A stretch of 64,000 nt of DNA. It comes from Nematopogon swammerdamellus. Taxonomy: Eukaryota; Arthropoda; Insecta; Lepidoptera; Adelidae. Under the pieces are notes generated by a model. It was not told where the DNA came from. It searched no databases and was given only the letters and a program-made list of their open reading frames with translations. The translations under genes and the position numbers were made by a program. Where the stretch lies: the NCBI GenBank assembly GCA_946902875.1, contig OX336337.1, positions 3,348,001 to 3,412,000 of the forward strand. Direction: 5' to 3'. Shown one piece after another: positions 52,350 through 63,061 of the stretch (position 1 is the stretch's first letter; each line of letters opens with the position of its first letter).

Positions 52350-52685
52350 ACAACGCAAATTAAATATTATAATTAATTTTGTTAAAATAATTTTTTTAAA
52401 TACCTATCTTGTCTTGCTGTGAATTTCAGACGATTCAGCTAAATTACAAAGCTATTGGAGAGTCGCAAAACAGTACAATAAATTACATTTTAATGTTTTA
52501 AACGAAGAGAGTGACCTTAATTACCAACACAGAATGGACGTGGCGGGAATTGAGATTTATTTATATCATTCTCTGTCCTAGGTAGAGTTTTAAAAAAACG
52601 TTTTTTTTTCTGACATGAAAAAAAAAACGTTAAAAAAAAAACAAGAAAAAATGCAGTTTTACTTTTCAAGAGTACGAAAATAAAA
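52350..52685. other. No gene seen
   Basis: AT-rich with A-runs. Confidence 0.3.
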
Positions 52686-52826
52686 ATCCGGTGTGGCTGG
52701 CTGCGTCAGAGGAGCCAGAGCTCATGCTACCATACCATACATACCAGCCAATATCATCTCCGAATAGTTAAGTGCCATATCGGAGATTCCCTTTGGATTG
52801 CCGGTTATACTGAACTGGAATAGAAC

Positions 52827-53225
52827 GGCGGGTAGCCGAGTGGTTTGTGCATCGGCTTCTCATGCGGGAGATCCGAGGTTCGAATCCGGCCGGCGTGTAC
52901 CAAAGAGTTTTTTCTGACGAAAAAATTTACGTGCATACCTACACCTGCTGCTTCACCGTTCGGAACCGGTGTAAAACTGTAGGTCGCTTCCCTTGCCCTT
53001 TACTAGGTGGTAGGATCATTGTAGCCGACTGGGTTGATACCACCGTACTGGATGTAATATGGCCGCATAGCAGCCCCGGTTGTGTAATCCTCTAGTCCAG
53101 TATAGCCATCAATCCAGGGAAGTCTCCTGTATGACACTTACCTTCTCAGAGGTGATATTGGCTAGTCAGAGCATGTGATTTGGCCCCTCTGACTCAGCCA
53201 CCCATATCGGATTACATAAATAAAA
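52827..53225 (+). repeat. Young SINE C inserted into an older C
   Basis: Head GGCGGGTAGCCGAGTGGTTT, B box GGTTCGAATCC, tail GGATTACATAAATAAA. AGAAC flanks it at 52822-52826 and 53226-53230. Confidence 0.85.
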
Positions 53226-53340
53226 AGAACACAGGCGAGGCTGCTATTTGCCCATCTTACGTCCAGTACCGGTGGTATCAACCCAGTCGGCTACAATTTG
53301 AGCCTACCACATAGTAAAGGGCAAGGGAAGGGACCTATGG

Positions 53341-53677
53341 CAGGCCTCACGCACTCTATGTACTTGCGCGCGCTAACTACCTACCGCCTGACGGGCCGCC
53401 GCCGCCGCCGGCGCGGCGGTCTATTTCAGTGGAAATAGACCGCCGGCGCGGCGGTCTATTTCAGTGGAAATTCGTCAGCCGCGCGAAGTATACATAGACG
53501 CTCGCCCACGCAACTGCGCGCAGCTGCAAATCAATAAGCACTTTACACTCGATCGTTAAGGTACATTTTCGCACGCAGCGATTGGCGACGTGAAACAGTA
53601 GGCTATTAAAGCCGAAGGTAGGAACATTTTCTATGGAGTGATTTATCTGTTACGAAGTAACTATTAAGTAATCTGTG
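53341..53677. mobile_element. Element R, 337 bp, ~7-bp target duplication
   Basis: It begins CAGGCCTCACGCACTCTATG and ends GTAATCTGTG. The flanks CCTATGG (53334-53340) and CCTATAG (53678-53684) are an imperfect target duplication. The second copy, 63462-63750, has a perfect CCTGAAT duplication. Inside, GCGGCGGTCTATTTCAGTGG and its inverse make a GC-rich hairpin, partly duplicated. It has no coding potential. A 7-8-bp duplication and CAGG- ends suggest a hAT-like MITE, but the terminal repeats are minimal. Confidence 0.75.
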
Positions 53678-53849
53678 CCTATAGTTTCACATCGGGGTTC
53701 CGAACAGTAGTGAAGCAGCAGGTATGCACGTAAATGTTTCAGTCAGAAAAAAATCATTGGTGCGTGTCGCCCGCATTCGAATCTCGGGCCCTGAGGTCAA
53801 CAGTGCATGCTAAGACCGTGCCGACCACCCGCCGCTCTAACCTGTATAC

Positions 53850-54310
53850 AGCAAGTTCCAGGATAGGGTTTCGTAACTTTGAATTAATTAATTTGAAGAC
53901 GAAAAGCTCTGAAACTTTCTCCCAGATTCGGTGACTTTATAGTACTTTTTAGTGAAAATCGTTTCATCGAGATTTGGTGGACGGTTAACGTTCGCCTTTA
54001 TTAAATAAAAATAAAATGACTAACTTACATGCTGACCTAGTAGAATTGAACTGCATGTGGGTAAATAATTCCTAACACTTAAATTTCAATGACATCAAAA
54101 TAAAAAGCGACTGGACTAGGTCATTGCACTCCCTAGCGCTGTTGCCAAATCTCCCCAAATTCACTGTCCATCGAAATTTAATTACAATTTTAAATTTTTG
54201 TATGAAAATAAAAATACGGAATTGCGATTTATTTGAGTGATAAGGATTTTTTTCTTGTAATAATGAGTAATTTCTAATCCAAAAGTTTCTCAAGCCTATC
54301 CTGAAAAGCC
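53850..54310 (-). mobile_element. M1 MITE, full-length, diverged
   Basis: CCAGGATAGGGTTTCGTAAC, TTTGGTGGACGGTTAACG, CATTGCACTCCCTAGCGCTG and CAAGCCTATCCTGAAAAGCC are the inverse of 9586-10027. Confidence 0.7.
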
Positions 54311-54317
54311 CTATATA

Positions 54318-54538
54318 AAAAAACTGTTTAAAAAAATCATTAAACCGACTTCAAACCCTAAAAAGTATTAGATAATATTTTGATCTTGAGTAGAAGGCGG
54401 TACTTGAGTAAAAGGGTCCATCTATAAATTTTAAGGTGTGCTTTTGTACCGCCTTCTACTCAAGATCAAAATATTATTTAATACTTTTTATTCGAAGTCG
54501 GTTCAATATTTTTTTAAACAGTTTTTTTTTAATTTCAC
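54318..54538. repeat. Foldback element, ~85-nt arms
   Basis: The left arm ends GAGTAGAAGGCGGTAC. The right arm starts GTACCGCCTTCTACTCAAGA. The arms carry the ACCGACTTC motif of family J and have a ~48-nt spacer. Confidence 0.8.
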
Positions 54539-54830
54539 TCTTTTTAATAATATCACATAATATTAAAAATCGCTTGACGGGAAGTGCGTGTTTGAAAAAC
54601 TCCTTAGTGTAAAAGTGTTCATCCCTTAATTTCCAACCATTAGGGGTGGTATTCTTTCATATAATTTATGAAAGGACTACCCCTGAGATATACCCTTCTC
54701 ATGAAAAAAAGAATCAATAAAATTAGGCTAGAATTGGCGAAGAAATCGAGTAACATAAACACAAAAAAAATATACAGACGAATTGAGAACCTCCTCCTTT
54801 TTGAAAGTGGGTTGAAAACTGCCGTCTACT
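54530..54830 (-). repeat. Family J repeat
   Basis: AAAAATCGCTTGACGGGAAG, GTTCATCCCTTAATTTCCAA and GAACCTCCTCCTTTTTGAAA. Confidence 0.7.
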
Positions 54831-55134
54831 TCGCGTACTTATAACAGTAATGTAGCACACCAGCGTACTTATAGAGGGCGTCCATATTTGCGTATACCTG
54901 CACAACTGCACACTGCAAGAGACTTTTTGCTTTATATGCGTATAACGCTGCACCGAAGTCGACCTACTTCGACTTAATGCATTTCAAATTACAGCTTATC
55001 GCGGGCTGCAAGTTGTGTTGGGCAGGCAGGGCTTATAGGAATTCCAAATGTGCAGTGTATAAGTCAGTTCTATTTTGTGAAATCAAATCCACACCTTCAT
55101 TTATTATACTTTTCTATCCCATGGAAACTAGTGC

Positions 55135-55520
55135 AAAAAAAACCGGCCAAGTTTTCCGACCATCCGGCCAAGAGATGTCCGCACAACAAAAAAAAACCGG
55201 CACAGTGCGAGTCGAACTCGCGCACCGAGGGTTCCGTATCGCCACGTCATGGTCAGCGCCACTCACGCCATCTATGTATTAGTTAAAATGCTTCATACTC
55301 TTTTCGCGCATACACATTTTAGTTTCTAGTATTCGGGGACCCCGTGAATTTTTTTAATTTTTCTTATTTTTATTAATTGTTGTTATATCGGCCATAATAA
55401 TAAATAACACACATTCTATGAAAATTTCAACGGGCTACCTATTACGGTTCAAGAGATACAGCCCTCGGACAGACGGACAGACAGACGGCGTAGGCTTAGT
55501 AAAACGGAGCCCTAAAAACC
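55135..55520 (+). repeat. Family A repeat
   Basis: AAAAAACCGGCCAAG and a repeated start AAAAAAACCGGCACAGTGCG at 55189 (duplicated 5' end), ending GAGCCCTAAAAACC. Confidence 0.8.
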
Positions 55521-55705
55521 CCCTCAATTTTTGTTTTTTTTTTTCAATTTTTTATTTGTTATTATATGTGCCAAAATATCACATATTCTGTGAAAATTTC
55601 AACCAGCTAGCTATTACGGTTTCAAAGCAGCTGCCATCGGACGGACAGACAGACAGACAGACGTTGTAGGCTTAGTAATACGGGACACGGAAGCCAAAAA
55701 ATCTG
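55521..55705 (+). repeat. Second, diverged family A 3' half
   Basis: GAAAATTTCAACCAGCTAGC, GACGGACAGACAGACAGAC and GTAGGCTTAGTAATACGGGA. Confidence 0.65.
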
Positions 55706-56405
55706 ACCAAGCTGTACGGTCACAAATAAATTTTCGAGCTATCTTGAAAGAATTGATGGAAAAAAAATATACATAAAAAAAGATGGCGGACGGCGGGAGT
55801 TTGTCGCGTCGTCGTTGTAATTAGAAAAATATATTTTTGTGGTTCTCGCGGTGCGAGAACTTATACAACAGACGTTAAAAGCTACGACAGAATTGGCTGT
55901 ATACTCTAATGAGTTTTGCCTGTTTCGGGAGGGGACGAATTAATATAAAAAAAATAAAAAAAAACCAAAAAAAAATAATAAAAAAAAATATTTAAAAAAA
56001 TGTGACACTTTTATGTCATCTAACCAAAATCTCAAATTGTATCAAATAGAAAGAAGGAAATCCAGAACTTATATTTTGTACAAGTTTCTTCGCAAATAAT
56101 TTCATACCTCAGCTAAAATGCCGCTTTCGACCTTCTTCCGACGCGGTACGAAGGTTTTTCAACTCAATTCATACTCCTCGCCCTTATCGTGACTCAAGGT
56201 TATTAAAAAGAGATAACATGTCCTAGAGTCTTAGATCATGCCTTAAACATTGTAAATCACGTTAAATTGCAATTCTTTACGGGAAACTTCGAACCGATAA
56301 CCATAAACCAAATGGTTATTTCTTTTTTAACGTTCCAACTTTGTAAGTAATGAATGAGGCATCATTCGAAGCAGCCTTTATTTTTCATACAAACATACGT
56401 AAACA
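55706..56405. other. No gene seen
   Basis: AT-rich with A-runs at 55940-56000. Confidence 0.3.
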
Positions 56406-56407
56406 TG

Positions 56408-56735
56408 ACACACTGTATCCCGACAATCGGGATAAGCAGAGCAATCGGGGTTGTGCTGCAAGCGCTCTGGTGAGTTACATTACAATTACCGACCACCACG
56501 TTTAGCAAAGTATTAATAGGACAAGATATAACTATCAAGCAGAAAGTAAGGTGTGAAGACCCACCTGCTGCAGCTGCATGACTCGGTGGAAAGACCGTGC
56601 CAAGATGAGAGGTGGCTAGCCTGTCGCCCTTTAGCACGGCATCTTGTCCTCACCCCTTAGTCGCCTTTTAAAACATGCACGGGGAGAGATGCAGCTGGAC
56701 TATTCTTTTTAACTACCGACCCCACACCGTACATT
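56408..56735 (+). repeat. Family D repeat, full-length
   Basis: CACACTGTATCCCGACAATC to CCGACCCCACACCGTAC. Confidence 0.8.
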
Positions 56736-56761
56736 TATTTTTCAATGCAAATTATATTTTA

Positions 56762-57003
56762 CTAAACCTACGCCGCCTGTCTGTCTGTCTGTCCTACTGC
56801 TGTATCTTTGGAACCGTAATAGCTAGCCGATTGAAATTTACATAGAATATTTGTTACTAAGGCGGATAATACAAAACAATAAAAAAATACAAAAAGCAAA
56901 AAAATTAAGGGGGGTAAAAGAAATCTGTATTTTTAACTAAATTTTTTTTGTGGTGTGGAAACCTCGCCTCTGTACGCGAGTTCGCCTCGCACTTGGCTGA
57001 TTT
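56762..57003 (-). repeat. Family A repeat, diverged
   Basis: CTACGCCGCCTGTCTGTCTG to GCGAGTTCGCCTCGCACTTG. Confidence 0.65.
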
Positions 57004-57004
57004 C

Positions 57005-57640
57005 ATTTTAATCTTGACCGATTCCAATCTTTCGATGCGTTTGGTGATAATGTCGATAGACCCGTGTCTAACCAAATCAATTCTTGTCAGAATTTTACGA
57101 AAGATATGAAGATAAATAGAAATGCTGTATTGCTCGAAAAAAATTTAAACATTTTACCGAAACAAGCACAATATAAACATTAACATGAGGAGCAAAAGCA
57201 AACTGACACCTGTTAGAGACCTTTTCCAATATATTTTAGAATTAGTTTAAACACTGAAAGTCTGCATAAATGCTAGGTCATAATGGTATTTTACTACGAT
57301 TTTCTTACCGGATATACTAAAAGTGCTAATTCAGCACACGGCTAGGACCGGAAATTTCCCCATAAAAACCTACTCGATTCCATAAAATCATGTTCTCCAT
57401 AAACATGAAAACATCAAATATACACTTCACGAAGCGACTTCTAACGACGACGAAGGTTGGACTTTTTTCCTATATAATCCAGCCATTCTCATGAATAACG
57501 CATGTCGGTAAAAATATTCAGGGCATATATTGCTTCCTTGTTTATCGGAAGTGTGTTTTGACTAAAGCTATAGCATGGATAGAGTGGGGATCTCTTAGGC
57601 GATGAAAAATATTGAATCATATTCACACAGGCCACTATGT
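57005..57640. other. No gene seen
   Basis: No copy elsewhere in the window. Confidence 0.3.
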
Positions 57641-57644
57641 ATAT

Positions 57645-57840
57645 TTATGTATATATTCTTTAATGAACACCAATTTATAGAAATTAGGCACAATAGGTGA
57701 GCTGAATGCCGTGAGGCATTCCTTTCTAACTAACCTTTGGGATGTGGGAGAAGTATATGCAGGCGAACAAGAATAGTTTGTGGCAATGTATTAAGCAGTA
57801 AAGCCATATGATAAACTACAAACCAATACGGCATAAATAC
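57645..57840 (+). repeat. Family E repeat
   Basis: TATTCTTTAATGAACACCAA, CTAACCTTTGGGATGTGGGA. Confidence 0.7.
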
Positions 57841-57984
57841 TTTAATACGCAAATATGTATATAATAGACTTACATATTATGTGTACATTAATCAGTGGTA
57901 CTGTTGTTCAACACCATCACCTGAATGACAAGAGAGAGAACAGCCAGTGAAACGATTGTTTAAATGAAGTACCTTTTGCACTTT

Positions 57985-58093
57985 CGTCAGTCTCGATAGC
58001 TCAGTGGTGCGGTCGGTCGACTGTAGGTCGGATCATAAGCACACCTGGGCGCGGTCGGTGGATGGATGGGTGACCGTTTGACCGTTGGCCAAT
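57985..58093 (+). repeat. SINE family B head, solo
   Basis: TCTCGATAGCTCAGTGGTGC (A box), then GGGCGCGGTCGGTGGATGGA and TGGGTGACCGTTTGACCGTT. This is the promoter part without the body. The 5S-like block is altered (AAGCACACCTGGG replaces TTAAGCAACGCTG). Confidence 0.75.
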
Positions 58094-58192
58094 TTATACT
58101 GTATTCTCGACTACACAAAAGTACTTAAGTAGTAAAATATAATAAATACTTAGACGATGATGTAAATAAACTCAATCCTGTAAAACATTATA

Positions 58193-58651
58193 CAGGGTGT
58201 TGTAACGGCCACTACATTAAATTTAGGAAATGATTATTGGGATCAATAGTAACAAAAAAGTCAAATAACTTTTTTCTGAATTCCCTTTAAATAAAAAGTT
58301 ACAGTTTTCATACAAACTAATTGATTTATTTAGTGTAAAAGGATCTAATGTTTCGCACGAACGTGGGAATGGTGGGAATGAAAGGCGCGCGGTGAGCGAG
58401 CAGGGACGAGTGCGCGGACCGAGGAGATGCGCGGCGGCGGCGCGGCGTGAGTTTTTCGATCCCGACCGTTCCCGCGCCAGCACCTTCTCCCCGCAGCACG
58501 CGTCAAATTACACTAGACGAAAACGTAAATTTCAAAAATTAATATATCCAAAATTAAACACTTTAGAGAAAAACTTTATTCACTTTTTTGTCTCGTAAAA
58601 GCATGAGGATTGCGCTGGCGAAATTAATGTACTGGCCGTTACAACACCCTG
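58193..58651. mobile_element. M2 MITE, 459 bp, TA target duplication
   Basis: Inverted ends CAGGGTGTTGTAACGGCCAC and its inverse with one mismatch extend ~26 bp. TA flanks at 58191-58192 and 58652-58653. The GC-rich centre (GCGCGGCGGCGGCGCGGCG) differs from the AT-rich ends. There is no transposase. Tc1/mariner-like by duplication only. Confidence 0.8.
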
Positions 58652-58705
58652 TATTGATATAAAAACAAATGAAATAATAAACTAACTATGATTTTTAATG
58701 CCTGC

Positions 58706-58988
58706 AGAGGTCCTCGCCGTTATGAGAAACTCCAAGAAGACTGATAAAGATGAAGCCAGCTCCAATTTATCAGTTTCGAATATAAATCCAACCGGTGAAA
58801 TTATAATCACACCAAACCCATCAAGAGAAACGAAAGGGGATGTAATCCCCAATTTAACAGATTCGAATATAAATCCAACCGGTAAAATTATAATCAAACC
58901 AAACCCATCAAGAGAAACGAAAGGGGATGTAACGAAAGATGAACCAAACACATCCCATAACGCTAGCACTCAATTTAAAACATATTAA
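58706..58988 (+). CDS. Candidate terminal exon with 29-codon duplication
   Basis: After an intron-like stretch with ACTAACTATG and a good acceptor TTTTTAATGCCTGCAG (to 58705), the frame reads VLAVMRNSKKTDKDEASSNL and SVSNINPTGEIIITPNPSRE. It then repeats as DSNINPTGKIIIKPNPSRET and ends NTSHNASTQFKTY with a stop. Two 87-bp units keep the frame and differ mainly by conservative changes (E/K, T/K). An ATG-initiated reading from 58698 is also open. No domain is recognised: the protein is hydrophilic and probably disordered. ATTAAA at 58985 could be a weak polyadenylation signal. This is the best host-gene candidate in the window. Confidence 0.4.
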
Positions 58989-58989
58989 A

Positions 58990-59167
58990 ACTAATGTGGA
59001 ACATGTATCTTGCGATATCTAAATACAAAATACATTTTAAATTCGAATAACATATAAGTATTTTATTATTTTGTGAGATTATATTGCATTAATTTGTAAA
59101 TTTCGCAGGACATTTTATATTCTGTGGTCAATTTGGTGACCAATTGGGTACTATAATGTATATTATA
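58990..59167. other. Possible 3' flank of the candidate exon
   Basis: AT-rich with no clear AATAAA. Confidence 0.25.
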
Positions 59168-59385
59168 CAAGGTGTGCCCGCGGCTCCGCCCGCTCTCATA
59201 TTTCACTTCACTGCTAACCTCATAAGCCATTTAGCGTGATAGTAAGTAGCCTATAGTTGATGGGAAGAATCAAGCTATCCGTAGAGTTTTGTTTTATTAA
59301 AATCGGTTCAGTGGTTCTCGAGTTATAAGCGGACAGACAGACACTCAGACAGAAAGCAGACGTTGGATTTTATTATAGGTAAGGA
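59168..59385 (+). mobile_element. Family F Helitron-like repeat
   Basis: ACAAGGTGTGCCCGCGGCTC to CGTTGGATTTTATTATAGG. Confidence 0.55.
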
Positions 59386-59693
59386 TCAGGTTTATAAGAT
59401 TTATATTAAATTATACACCAGAGTTAAATAAGCAGGTACCCAAATGTAATCATCAGGCAATTATGAAACAGCCTTAGAGCCAGAGGCGACAGTGTCCAAT
59501 AAATAAACGATTTCGCGGGTACAGTATACTTACGTATTTCATGTATTTTTTTTTATATATAAAACACCTGTAATATAACTCGGTATATTATGTATCTGCA
59601 TGTGCCTGATCAAAATATTTTTCAGATTTTTTTATTTGATTTGATTTTTCGATTGATATAACAGAAAAGCCATCGGCAGTCGTCTTGGTCTAA

Positions 59694-60272
59694 GGCCCGT
59701 ATACACAGAGCGTACTAACATTGCTCCTTACGCTCAACTCAGTCGTTCTCCAATCTTACTCGTGCGAGTGTACTCAATCGTACAGACGGGCAAGGATTTT
59801 TTTGGCATGTGACCAAAAACTTATGTCCCATGCCAAAAAAAAATCCTTATTTAATGGGAACTAACGCCGCCGCCCTCTTGGCCGCCATCTTGTGAAACAT
59901 CAATACTATCGGAACCAAATCGGAACTAACACCCCCTGTCAATGTCATCCAAGTGCCAAAAGATCCTTCTCTGACTGTATTCATAGACAAATGTTGTCAA
60001 TGTCTTCTTGGTGCCTGCATTCCATTTTTTTTTTCAATCATATGCATTTATTAATAATGCAAATGATGCGAACTTGGAATGAAAAGTTACTTCGATTCGT
60101 AAGATTTTTATAAGTCCTGATATTTCTAGACTTGGGTTCGACTCTGCTGAGCTCATATTATTGTGAGTAGAAGTTTTGAGTCTAGTTTCAAGTAATGTCA
60201 ATGTATGCCAAATTACGACTTGAAACCGAGTTTTTGCTACCCTAGGCTGAGAATACTTTATGTATACGGGCC
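59694..60272. mobile_element. PIF/Harbinger-like MITE with TAA duplication and nested insert
   Basis: Ends GGCCCGTATACACAGAGCG and TTTATGTATACGGGCC, flanked by TAA (59691-59693, 60273-60275). Compared with 5766-6166, about 190 bp are inserted from about 59785. The insert starts with an inverted pair AAGGATTTTTTTGGCATG / CATGCCAAAAAAAAATCCTT. Confidence 0.7.
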
Positions 60273-60275
60273 TAA

Positions 60276-62365
60276 GTCCCCCAGCCAGACGGCCGGCCGC
60301 CCCTACCTACGTAGAGCGCGCGGCGCGTGTGCTTTAATTATATAAATAGGTCCGGATACATAGGTCTTACGAATTCAGAAATTACAATTATTGTGCCCTC
60401 TTCAGCAAGGACAATTTTTATAACTAAAACTATTAGGTAAATATTAAAATTATTATTATTATGGAAAACTTAAGGAACTTCCCTTACCTACATATTATAA
60501 GACTCGACGTCTCTGCCTTCTGTCTGTGTGTATGTATGTATATATGTATGTTCGCTTATAACTCAAGAGCGGCTCAACCTGTTCGCTTGCGGTTTTTGCC
60601 AATGTAATGCGAAATACTCCGTCAAGTCACAGGCTGTATTATAGCATCACGCCATTCTTCACATGAACTCAGCAGTGGGGTCGAAAGTCAACGCAGTCGG
60701 AAAAAAATCGACCAAAATGTCGGACGTAATGACGTATTCGCCCGTTCTATTAGGATGGCGAGAAAGAACGAACAATTTGTTTTCTTGTTATTTGTTTTCT
60801 TAACCTTCAACTTCCTTACAATATTCAACACCACATTACAATATTTCCTAATACTTAACACTCATTTGTGTTTCTGTCGATACGACAAGTCATTGGCCCG
60901 GTGCCAATCGACCGTCTAACAAATTCATAACCTAGTTTATATATTTTAGTTTAACCATTGGGGGAGCACAATTTTCTGCCATTATTCTTAACGTTACATT
61001 TTCTTTATTCCGTCTTTATCCATCGCACAATATTACAGGCATAAGCACCTTTCGGAACAAATGTATAAGAAAATCCAAATCAATGTCCCACTACACGCGA
61101 ATTGACCGTGGCACTACCGGTAGCACTACTAGTAGTGCCACGGTTAAAATGTATTTACCGTAGCACTACTAATTTAATACGGTAGTACCACAGTTAAAAT
61201 TTATTTACCGTAGCACTACTGATTTAATTTGATAGGTTTACTCCCAAAATACGATAATCCAAAACAGTAGCAAAACCCGGGAAACCTGCATTGTGTGAGA
61301 TTCCAAAGTGAGACTTTTATATATATATATAAAAAATAAGTGAGGACATCATACTATTAAATTATTTTCTAGTGCGACTATATATTATGTGTCTGATTTT
61401 ATGTTTCTATGTTTTTATGTTATTTTTGTTTACTGATGTGTTCTTTATTTATTGCGCTGTGTAAGGAGACGCTCGTAGCTGCTTATTTTGTTTTGCTTTT
61501 CTTTCTTTGGCGAACATTATGATGTTGTGGTGCAACGCAAGTGGAGCGCGCGCTCCAGTTTTCGTCGACGACCCATGGCTCCCAAGTGGAGCGCGCGCTC
61601 CACTTATTGCGCGCCTTTTGCGCGCCGCTAGTTTTAATTCATTATCTAATTCTACCAATTTTCTACCAAAACACTCAATACTGGTATCATTTCTTGGTTA
61701 AACTTACTAATAACTATTCTCAGACACGACTGGGCACACAATAACCTTCACACAGAAAATAAATAATGAAGTTGACAGAAAATAGCTTACATTTCAACTG
61801 ACCCTGGAATAGACAAAGATTGTACCCGTAAACGTAGTTCGGTATTCGATAGTTCGTTTCAATGCGCTTATTTAGGTATGCGACATGTAACGAAATTGTA
61901 CAGTTTTGGTCAGAAAAAAAAAAATGTCGAGTGTGTTTTGTTTTGCCTGGAGTTCAAGAAATCGGTCTGTGCTTCTAAATAAGTGAATCCTGAAGAGTTT
62001 GGTATCATTGAACGCGTAATTTCAGTACAAACAAGACAGAATAACGAGTATTGATGGATCGATCGATTGAGGCGGGATATTCAAATTTGTCCGGGAGCGC
62101 GCGCGCCAAAATTTTGCGTTTTTGAGCGCCGCTAAAAGGGCCTGGGGGCCAAGGGGAGTAGTACTATTTTGAGTCAAAGGGACTCAAAGGGTTAAGTAAC
62201 TCTGGGACAGGTGGCGACCGAAAACCAGCGTTAGTTGGGAGTAATCCTACTCGTACCTAGCCATATGCTGAGCCGCTGCCTATTTACATATTCGCTTATT
62301 GATAGTAATGATTATACATAGTGAATTTTTTTTTATATGTAAATACAAATATTGTATTATTATTC
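60276..62365. other. No gene seen; palindromic patches
   Basis: Contains an inverted, locally repeated motif ACCGTGGCACTAC...GTAGTGCCACGGT at 61108-61146 with TACCGTAGCACTACT repeats to 61225. It also holds the 22-bp palindrome AAGTGGAGCGCGCGCTCCACTT at 61584-61605, with a related GTGGAGCGCGCGCTCCAG at 61541. No coding domain. Confidence 0.4.
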
Positions 62366-62369
62366 TTAG

Positions 62370-62725
62370 TCTCATTCTTATTCCCATTCTCGTTCCCGTT
62401 TCCGTTCCCGTTTCCGTTCCCGTTCCCGTTCCCGTTCCCGTTTCCTTTGCCGTTGCCATGTCAATTGCCGTTTCCGTTGCCGTTCCCGTCCTCGTTCCCG
62501 CTCCCATTCCCATTTTAATTCCCATTGCCATTTCCATTGCCATTGCCATTTCCATTGCCATTCCCATTCTCATTCCCAATAAAATTCGCATTCGCATTCG
62601 CATTCGCATCCCCATTCCCATCCCCATTCCCATCCCCATCCCCATTCCCATTCCCATTCCCATTCCCATTCCCATTCCCATTCCCATTCCCATTCCCATT
62701 CCCATTCTCATTCTTATTTTATTCT
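62370..62725. repeat. Imperfect (ATTCCC)n hexamer array
   Basis: About 350 bp of 6-bp units: TTCCCG variants on the left, ATTGCC/ATTTCC in the middle, TTCGCA at 62585-62607 and nearly pure ATTCCC at 62610-62710. Both strands stay open because the unit is two codons long. The 200- and 157-codon ORFs here are artefacts. Confidence 0.95.
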
Positions 62726-63061
62726 TACCACCACGCGATTCCTTAAGCGACAAAAATGGTTATAATTATATATATGTACTCGTAGGTATTTATTTCATCC
62801 GGCTTATAGTTTCAAGTTTTTCAGGATTTTATACGGCAAGATCGGATGACCAGAACAGTCTATCGTGCAATAATGATTATTTAATAAGCAATAAGCGCTA
62901 ATAACTTATTTATATCTCGCACACTAATATGCTATAATTTTGTTCTACTGTTATTGATCCCATCCACCCTATAGTCAGCTACATCGAGAAGCCACATTGA
63001 TTACGTAAGCACGAGTTACATACAACGATAGCTGTGGTAGCAAATGCAGATTAGCCGTCAG

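Larger units (their letters stand above)
52688..53837 (-). repeat. Old SINE C copy split by two later insertions
   Basis: Three minus-strand blocks make one C element in order: tail part 52688-52826, middle 53226-53340, head 53678-53837. They are separated by a plus-strand C SINE (52827-53225) and by element R (53341-53677). Each insertion has its own target duplication. Confidence 0.85.

Noticed and set aside
6605..60305. GGGGCGGCCGGC at 6607 and GGCCGGCCGCCCC at 60290 as ends of one element
   Set aside because: They are 54 kb apart with no matching flanks; chance GC-rich motifs.
62610..62710. Telomeric repeat
   Set aside because: The ATTCCC/GGGAAT unit differs from the insect TTAGG repeat, and its graded decay is that of a microsatellite.
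62280..62901. 157- and 200-codon ORFs on opposite strands
   Set aside because: Dipeptide translation of the hexamer array (PI/PF/GM repeats); not a gene.
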